Shown: positions 59,282 through 64,000 of the stretch, piece by piece
Position numbering within the stretch: position 1 is the stretch's first letter
Layout: the number at the start of each line of letters is the position of its first letter
Assembly: GCF_001429785.1 (NCBI RefSeq)
Contig: NZ_LMJF01000018.1
Coordinates: 1-64,000 of the forward strand
Direction: 5' to 3'
Length of the DNA: 64,000 bases
Source of the DNA: Lysobacter sp. Root916
GTDB taxonomy: Bacteria; Pseudomonadota; Gammaproteobacteria; Xanthomonadales; Xanthomonadaceae
The notes under the pieces: generated by a model
What the model was told of the DNA's origin: nothing
The model's database searches: none
The model's input: only the letters and a program-made list of their open reading frames with translations
Translations under genes and position numbers: made by a program

Positions 59282-59374
59282 GGAGATCTCCTGAGGAGGC
59301 CCTGCATCAGGCAGGACCGAGGGTGTGCCCCGATCCTGCTGAGTCGCCGGTGCTCAGGCGGTGACGACGCCGGT

Positions 59375-60364
59375 TTACGTGCAGGCGGCCTTCAGCCGGG
59401 TGAGGCCCTCGTGAAAGCTGACCCGCGGTACGTAGCCGAAATCGCGGGTCGCCGGCGCCATGTCGTACCAGTGCGAGGTCGCCAGCTGTTCGGCCAGGAA
59501 GCGCGTCATCGGCGGCTCGCCCTTCAGCGGCAGCGCATGCCACAGGCCTTCGCAGACCGCGCCGATCGCATAGGCGGCGCCGAACGGCAGGGTCTTGTCG
59601 ACCTGCGGCGCGCCGACCGCGGCGAGCAGCCCGTTGAGGGTCTCGCGCATGGTCTTGGGCTCGCCGTTGCTGATGAAGTAGGCGCGGCCCGCGCAGGCCG
59701 CGCCCGGCGCCAGATGATCGAAGGCGTCGAAATGCGCCTGCGCGGCGTTGTCGATGTAGGTGGTGTCGACCTTGTTGTAGCCGTCGCCGACGAAGCGCAG
59801 ACGGCCGGCCCTGGCGCGCGCGACCAGACGCGGCAACAACTGGTTGTCGCCCACGCCCCAGATCAGGCGCGGGCGCAGCGCCACGGTCGCCAGCGTGGGC
59901 GCGTTCGCGGCCAGCACCGCTTTCTCGGCGATGGTCTTGGTGGTCGCGTACGGGGCCTTGAAACCCTCGCCATAGGGCACGTCGTCGGCGGTGCCGCCTT
60001 CGACCGGATGGGTCGCGCGGTGGGTGACGCTGGGCGTGGAGGTATAGACCAGGCGCCCGATCGCATGCGTGCGGCAAGCGGCGAGCACGTGCTCGGTACC
60101 GACCACGTTGGCCTGGTGATAGCTGTCGTAGCTGCCCCAGGCGCCGGCCTTGGCGGCGTTGTGGAACACCGCCTCGCAACCGCGCGCGGCCGCGATCACC
60201 GCCTCGCGATCGGCCAAATCGCCCTGGATCTGGATCACGCCCAGCGCGTCCAGGGCCGGATAGTGGCCGCGGTTGTAACTGACGACCTCATAGCCGCGCT
60301 CGACCAGGCCGCGGCACAGGGCCTGGCCGAGAAAACCGCCGCCGCCGGTGACCAGTACCCTCAT
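59375..60364 (-). CDS. oleD: NAD-dependent epimerase/reductase OleD (2-alkyl-3-oxoalkanoate reductase)
   Basis: Reduces the beta-keto acid made by OleA to a beta-hydroxy acid in long-chain olefin synthesis. The 329-residue extended SDR begins with [14 protein letters not shown] and has the catalytic YATTK (Tyr-x3-Lys) and TSTPSV; C-terminal part as in 3-beta-HSD-like enzymes. Its start overlaps the oleC stop as ATGA. The start is at 60364; a much longer open frame into oleC and oleB is an antisense/other-frame artefact. Confidence 0.88.
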   Translation of the reverse strand: MRVLVTGGGGFLGQALCRGLVERGYEVVSYNRGHYPALDALGVIQIQGDLADREAVIAAARGCEAVFHNAAKAGAWGSYDSYHQANVVGTEHVLAACRTHAIGRLVYTSTPSVTHRATHPVEGGTADDVPYGEGFKAPYATTKTIAEKAVLAANAPTLATVALRPRLIWGVGDNQLLPRLVARARAGRLRFVGDGYNKVDTTYIDNAAQAHFDAFDHLAPGAACAGRAYFISNGEPKTMRETLNGLLAAVGAPQVDKTLPFGAAYAIGAVCEGLWHALPLKGEPPMTRFLAEQLATSHWYDMAPATRDFGYVPRVSFHEGLTRLKAACT

Positions 60365-62061
60365 CTCCACGCTCCCTCTTTGGCGGCCCAGATCGCGAGC
60401 TTCTCGCGACCGATCTTGGCGTTGTGGCGGATGTCGACCGGAAAGCGCGGATGGCGCAGGAAATCGGCGATATCCGCGGTATGCGCATGCGCCGCGCCGA
60501 TCGCGCGCAGCGCGCGCTCGATCGCGGGCCAGTCGCGCGCGAGCACGCCCTCGGCCAGCTCCACGCACAGCACCGGCCGTTGCGCGCCGGCGGCGCCTAC
60601 GCCGACCAGGGCGGTGCGCCGTACCTGCGGGTGGGCGTTGAACACCGGCTCGACCTGTTCGGTGTACAGCGGGCCCCGTGCGGTTTCGACGCGATGGGTC
60701 TTGCGGCCGCAGAACCACAAGCGGCCCCGGTCGTCGAAGTAGCCCAGATCGCCCATGCGATGGACCACGCGTTCGCGGCCGTCGTCCAGGGTTTCGCGGA
60801 TCTTGGCGATGCGGGTCGCGGCTTCGCGATTGAAATAGCTGTCGGTGGCGGTCGGGCCGGCCACGGTGATCTCGCCCACTTCGCCGGCCGCGAGCACGCG
60901 CGCGTCCGACCACTGCGCGATCGGCGCGTCGTCGATGGCGATGATGCGGATCTCGTTGGGCGCCACCGCATGGCCGACGCAGGTGCCGGCGCCGGCCTCG
61001 GTGGCCGCGCGCGTGGACTGCAGTTCGCGGCCTTCGATCACCGCCACCGGCAGGCACTCGGTGGCGCCGTAGGGCGTCCACAGCTGGGCGTCCTCGGGCA
61101 GCAGCGCGCGCAACGCCGCGACCGTATCGGGCGGCACCGGCGCGCCAGCCGAGGTCACGCGCTTGAGGCCGGTCAGCGGCGCGCCGTGCTTGACCAGCAC
61201 CGCCATCAGCGCGGGCGAACCGAACAGCTGGTCGACGCCGTAGCGCGCGATCGCATCGTGCAGCTTGCGCGGATCGGCCTGCGCGGGCCGGGTCGGGTCC
61301 ATGTCGGGAATGATCGAGGTCAGGCCCAGCGCCGGATCGAACAACGCGAACGGCGGGAAGGTCGGCAGGTCGACGCCGCCGGGCACGATGCCGAAGGCCT
61401 GGCCCATCATTTCGATCTGGGCGACGAAATGGCGGTGGCGGTAGACCACGCCCTTGGGCACGCCGGTGGAGCCGCTGGTGAACAGGATCGCGGCGACGTC
61501 GTCGGGGCGCGTGTCGGCGAGCTGGCAGCCCGCGCCGGCGCCATCGCGCTCGACTTCGGCCAGGGTCGCATCGGCGAGCCAGGCGCGGCGACCGGTGGTG
61601 ATGCGGATGCGCGCGGTCCTGGCCCAACGCAGGACCACCCGCGCGACATGCGCGAGCGGAATGCCGATGAAGGCCTCCGGCAGCGCTTCGTCCAGGCATT
61701 GGCGCAGCGCGCGCTTGTCGATGCCCGGGTCCACCAGCACCGGCACCGCGCCGGCCTTGAACAGGGCGAACATCAGCAGGAAAAACTCCGGCGAGGGCCG
61801 CACCATGATCACGGTGCGGGTGCCGCGCACGATGCCGCGCTTGGCCAGTCCGGCCGCGATCGCGTCGCTGCGCGCATCGAGTTCGGCGTAGGTCAGGACC
61901 TGGTCGTAACGCGGCAGGCCGTTGGCGTCGCGCGTGCCGGGGCAGCGCATCGCCACGCGCTCGGGCGCCTCGGCGGCGCGGCGCGGCAGGGAGGCGGCGA
62001 TGTTGCAGGGCGCGACGGGCGCGCGCGCGGCGGTGTCCGCCGCGGAGGGTTCGTTGCTCAT
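60361..62061 (-). CDS. oleC: AMP-dependent beta-lactone synthetase OleC
   Basis: Adenylates and cyclises beta-hydroxy acids to beta-lactones. The 566-residue ANL enzyme has the P-loop [13 protein letters not shown], the adenine motif PYGATECLP, and the hinge/C-terminal [21 protein letters not shown]. Its position between oleB and oleD supports the specific name over a generic acyl-CoA ligase. Start ATG at 62061. Confidence 0.9.
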   Translation of the reverse strand: MSNEPSAADTAARAPVAPCNIAASLPRRAAEAPERVAMRCPGTRDANGLPRYDQVLTYAELDARSDAIAAGLAKRGIVRGTRTVIMVRPSPEFFLLMFALFKAGAVPVLVDPGIDKRALRQCLDEALPEAFIGIPLAHVARVVLRWARTARIRITTGRRAWLADATLAEVERDGAGAGCQLADTRPDDVAAILFTSGSTGVPKGVVYRHRHFVAQIEMMGQAFGIVPGGVDLPTFPPFALFDPALGLTSIIPDMDPTRPAQADPRKLHDAIARYGVDQLFGSPALMAVLVKHGAPLTGLKRVTSAGAPVPPDTVAALRALLPEDAQLWTPYGATECLPVAVIEGRELQSTRAATEAGAGTCVGHAVAPNEIRIIAIDDAPIAQWSDARVLAAGEVGEITVAGPTATDSYFNREAATRIAKIRETLDDGRERVVHRMGDLGYFDDRGRLWFCGRKTHRVETARGPLYTEQVEPVFNAHPQVRRTALVGVGAAGAQRPVLCVELAEGVLARDWPAIERALRAIGAAHAHTADIADFLRHPRFPVDIRHNAKIGREKLAIWAAKEGAWR

Positions 62062-62145
62062 GCGTGGATTGTAGGGGGTCCGGGCGGATCCGAGCCGCCG
62101 TATCGCCCCCACACAAGGCGAGCGCAGCGCACGCCGCCGACGCAA

Positions 62146-63048
62146 TCAGCCGATCGGATGGCCGTCGAGGAAGGCGCGGATCTCCGGCACCAGCACGGCG
62201 GCCTTGTCTTCCAGCACGTAGTGGCCGGCGTCCTCGAAAGCGTGCACCTGCGCCTGCGGCAGCGCGTCGGTGAAGCCCTTGAGGAAATGGTGATCGAACA
62301 CGAAATCGCGCAGGCCCCAGCCGATGAAGGCCGGGCGGTCGGCGTACTCGGGCAGCTCGCGACCCATGGCCTGCACCAGCGGCCAGGCGGCGTCTCCCTC
62401 GGCCAGCGGAATGTCCTGCACGAAGCGCGAGGTCGCGATGCGATTGGCCCAGGAGTCGTACGGCGCCAGATAGGCGCGGCGCACCGCGCGCGGCATCGGC
62501 GAAACCACGCCCACGCGCGCGGCGCTGCCGGCGAAGGCGTTGAGGCCGCGGATCAGGCCGGTGCCGATCGCCGAGTCGCGGCCCAGGCGCAGGCGCTTGG
62601 GCAAGGGCTTGGCCGACGGCAACGGAAAGGCGCCGGTGTTGGTGATCACCAGGCGCTTGATCTGATCGGAATGCTTCAGGCCCCAACCGAAACCGATGCC
62701 GCCACCCCAGTCGTGCACCGCCAGGGTGATCGGGCCGTCGATGCGCAGGTACTGCAGCAGGCGTTCGACGTCGTCGATGCGCGACTGCAGGGTGTAGGTG
62801 TAGCGGTCGTCGCGCGGCTTATCGGACAAACCCATGCCGACATGGTCGGGCACGATGCAGCGGTAGCGATCGCGCAGGCCCAGCACCAGCTTGCGCCAGT
62901 AATAGCTCCACGAGGGGTTGCCGTGCAGCATCACCACGACCTCGCCGTCCTTGGGCCCCTGGTCGAGGTAGCTCATCGCGATGCCCGGACGGACCTCGAA
63001 ACGTTGCGGCTGGAACGGGTAGTCGGGGAGATCGCGGATCGACGTCAT
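62146..63048 (-). CDS. oleB: alpha/beta-hydrolase OleB, beta-lactone decarboxylase
   Basis: Decarboxylates the beta-lactone to the cis-olefin. The 300-residue protein is haloalkane-dehalogenase-like: HGNPSWS oxyanion region, nucleophile Asp113 in VHDWGGG, and His in [10 protein letters not shown]. The 84-bp gap to oleC is short enough for one operon. Confidence 0.9.
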   Translation of the reverse strand: MTSIRDLPDYPFQPQRFEVRPGIAMSYLDQGPKDGEVVVMLHGNPSWSYYWRKLVLGLRDRYRCIVPDHVGMGLSDKPRDDRYTYTLQSRIDDVERLLQYLRIDGPITLAVHDWGGGIGFGWGLKHSDQIKRLVITNTGAFPLPSAKPLPKRLRLGRDSAIGTGLIRGLNAFAGSAARVGVVSPMPRAVRRAYLAPYDSWANRIATSRFVQDIPLAEGDAAWPLVQAMGRELPEYADRPAFIGWGLRDFVFDHHFLKGFTDALPQAQVHAFEDAGHYVLEDKAAVLVPEIRAFLDGHPIG

Positions 63049-63170
63049 CGGTGGCTCGTGCGGCGCCCACGCGGGAGCGCGGGCCGGGCGGACAGGGGCG
63101 CCATTATCGGTCGCATTGCGGCGGCGCGGGGGGTTTCGGGCGCGAAAAGACCCGATTCGCCTTGCCCTGG

Positions 63171-63239
63171 GGCAGGAGCGGCGTAAGCCGCGACCCGGCG
63201 CCAGCAGCCAAGGCGGTCGCGGCTTACGCCGCCCCTATC
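63171..63239. repeat. inverted-repeat element (GTAAGCCGCGA family), copy 3
   Basis: Arms GGCAGGAGCGGCGTAAGCCG... (63171-63193) and near-complement (63217-63239) around a short loop. More degenerate and shorter than the copies at 19747 and 46505. It lies between the phospholipase-D-like gene and oleB. Confidence 0.8.
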
Positions 63240-63251
63240 CCGAAGCGGAGC

Positions 63252-63953
63252 TCAGTAGCCCTGCGCGAACTTGCCCCACAGGGCCTCGAAGCGGCCGGCG
63301 AAGCTGCGCACCAGCGCGGGGTCGTCGGTCACCACCAGGTTCTCTTCGTTGCCGGTGCTGGCGCTGCGGGTCCAGTTGAAGCTGCCGTTGGCGAGCGTGC
63401 GGCCGTCGAACACGGCGAACTTGTGGTGCATGTGGAAGGGGCTGTCGTCGATCCGCACGTTCACGCCCTGCTCGCGCAGGCGGGCGATGTCGCTGCCGTC
63501 GTCGTAGCGCTTGTCGTTGTCGGTGAGCAAGCGCACCGTCACCCCGCGCCGGTGGCAATCCAGGATCGCCTCGGTGATGCGGTCGTCGGAGATGGTGTAG
63601 ACGCAGATGTCCAGGCTGCGGCGCGCGCCGATGCACATCGCGCGCAGCTTGCGCAGGCAGTCGTCGCCGGGGGTGAAATGGGCGCTGGACTCGATGCTGG
63701 GCGCGGCCCCGACCACGTCCAGGGTGCGCACCACCTGTTCCAGCCAGCGCAGCGCGTCCAGCGATTCGGCCGGACGCTCCACGATCAGTTCGCGCGCCAT
63801 GTCGAAGGCGCGGTTGCGCAGGTAACGCACGCGTTCGGGGTCCAGGCGCGCGCCCAGTTCGCGCAGCTCGAATTTCTCGTCGTTGTCGAGACGGCGGTCG
63901 GCTGCGCTTTCGCGCAGGGCGCGGTCCAACTCGCTGTAGTCGACGGTCCCCAT
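63252..63953 (-). CDS. phospholipase-D-superfamily nuclease/phosphodiesterase-like protein
   Basis: A 233-residue protein with one HKD catalytic motif (HHKFAVFDGRTLANGSFNWT, His-x-Lys-x4-Asp pattern), so it should act as a dimer like Nuc or cardiolipin hydrolases. The N-terminal ~80 residues (DEKFELRELGARLDPERVRYLRN) are acidic-helical and unassigned. Its ATG overlaps the stop of the preceding gene (TGATG). Substrate (nucleic acid or phospholipid) unknown. It lies upstream of oleB on the same strand, separated by a repeat. Confidence 0.85.
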   Translation of the reverse strand: MGTVDYSELDRALRESAADRRLDNDEKFELRELGARLDPERVRYLRNRAFDMARELIVERPAESLDALRWLEQVVRTLDVVGAAPSIESSAHFTPGDDCLRKLRAMCIGARRSLDICVYTISDDRITEAILDCHRRGVTVRLLTDNDKRYDDGSDIARLREQGVNVRIDDSPFHMHHKFAVFDGRTLANGSFNWTRSASTGNEENLVVTDDPALVRSFAGRFEALWGKFAQGY

Positions 63954-64000
63954 CAGCGCGGCGTGCGCTCGTTGAGGCGGTCGGCGAAGTCGGCCAGCGC
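63953..64000 (-). CDS. C-terminus of an unidentified gene (partial)
   Basis: Only the last 15 codons are in the window (ALADFADRLNERTPR, then TGA). The stop overlaps the start of the phospholipase-D-like gene, so the two are coupled. Too little remains to name it; nothing in the fragment indicates oleA. Confidence 0.6.
   Translation of the reverse strand, partial: ALADFADRLNERTPR

Noticed and set aside
59375-62686. A 1103-codon open frame spanning oleD, oleC and part of oleB
   Set aside because: Only its 3' third (oleD) has protein-like sequence. The rest is an Arg/Ala/Gly-rich shadow in the wrong frame of oleC and oleB.

Overview
The window is a high-GC chromosomal stretch, almost certainly from a member of the Xanthomonadaceae (Lysobacter-like). 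This rests on codon use, on conserved gammaproteobacterial neighbourhoods (rrn-tyrS-M23 peptidase-anmK; radC/coaC-coaB-dut-algC; argS-SPOR protein; ubiK-comM beside a P-II gene; ubiJ-ubiB), on an oleB-oleC-oleD olefin cluster, and on a three-gene ribosomal-peptide system that I associate with this family. All family names come from reading translations and from memory; no search was run.

Layout. 1-400: tandem promoters and boxA leader of an rRNA operon that runs off the left edge on the minus strand. 0.4-9.3 kb: tyrS, a murein endopeptidase, anmK and ampG (cell-wall remodelling and recycling), xthA, a GNAT enzyme, pyrE and a DUF4124 protein. 9.4-11.1 kb: an exported glycoside hydrolase whose catalytic half has lower GC. 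11.2-18.8 kb: housekeeping block with a membrane-anchored AlgC, dut, a coaBC gene split cleanly into coaC and coaB, radC, argS and a SPOR protein. 18.8-19.9 kb: a nest of dispersed repeats. 19.9-27.3 kb: dehydrogenase, YciI, speA, an M48 protease, speE and a secreted metzincin. 27.7-35.5 kb: YeiH exporter with divergent LysR, an orphan P-II gene, ubiK, comM, and a TetR-controlled three-gene operon.

36.8-44.9 kb is the most interesting accessory region. First come four consecutive paralogues of a small exported protein in an A-B-B-A order. Next is a compact RiPP locus: a 108-aa precursor with a nitrile-hydratase-like leader (40897-41223), a divergent SagB-like dehydrogenase (39618-40784), and a convergent class III cyclase/TPR membrane protein (41175-43811) whose 3' end overlaps the precursor gene. 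A cyclic-nucleotide-binding GGDEF protein sits directly upstream of the cyclase. A 20-bp perfect-arm palindrome lies in the divergent promoter region.

45.1-49.3 kb: glyoxylate shunt (aceB, aceA) with a divergent LysR regulator. 49.5-58.4 kb: glycosyltransferase, acyltransferase, arfB, DUF2059 protein, truC, a two-domain M16 protease and ubiB. 58.4-64 kb: ubiJ, a 52-aa DUF1328 membrane protein, oleD-oleC-oleB, a phospholipase-D-type protein and the last 15 codons of an upstream gene. No tRNA, CRISPR array, insertion sequence or prophage was recognised.
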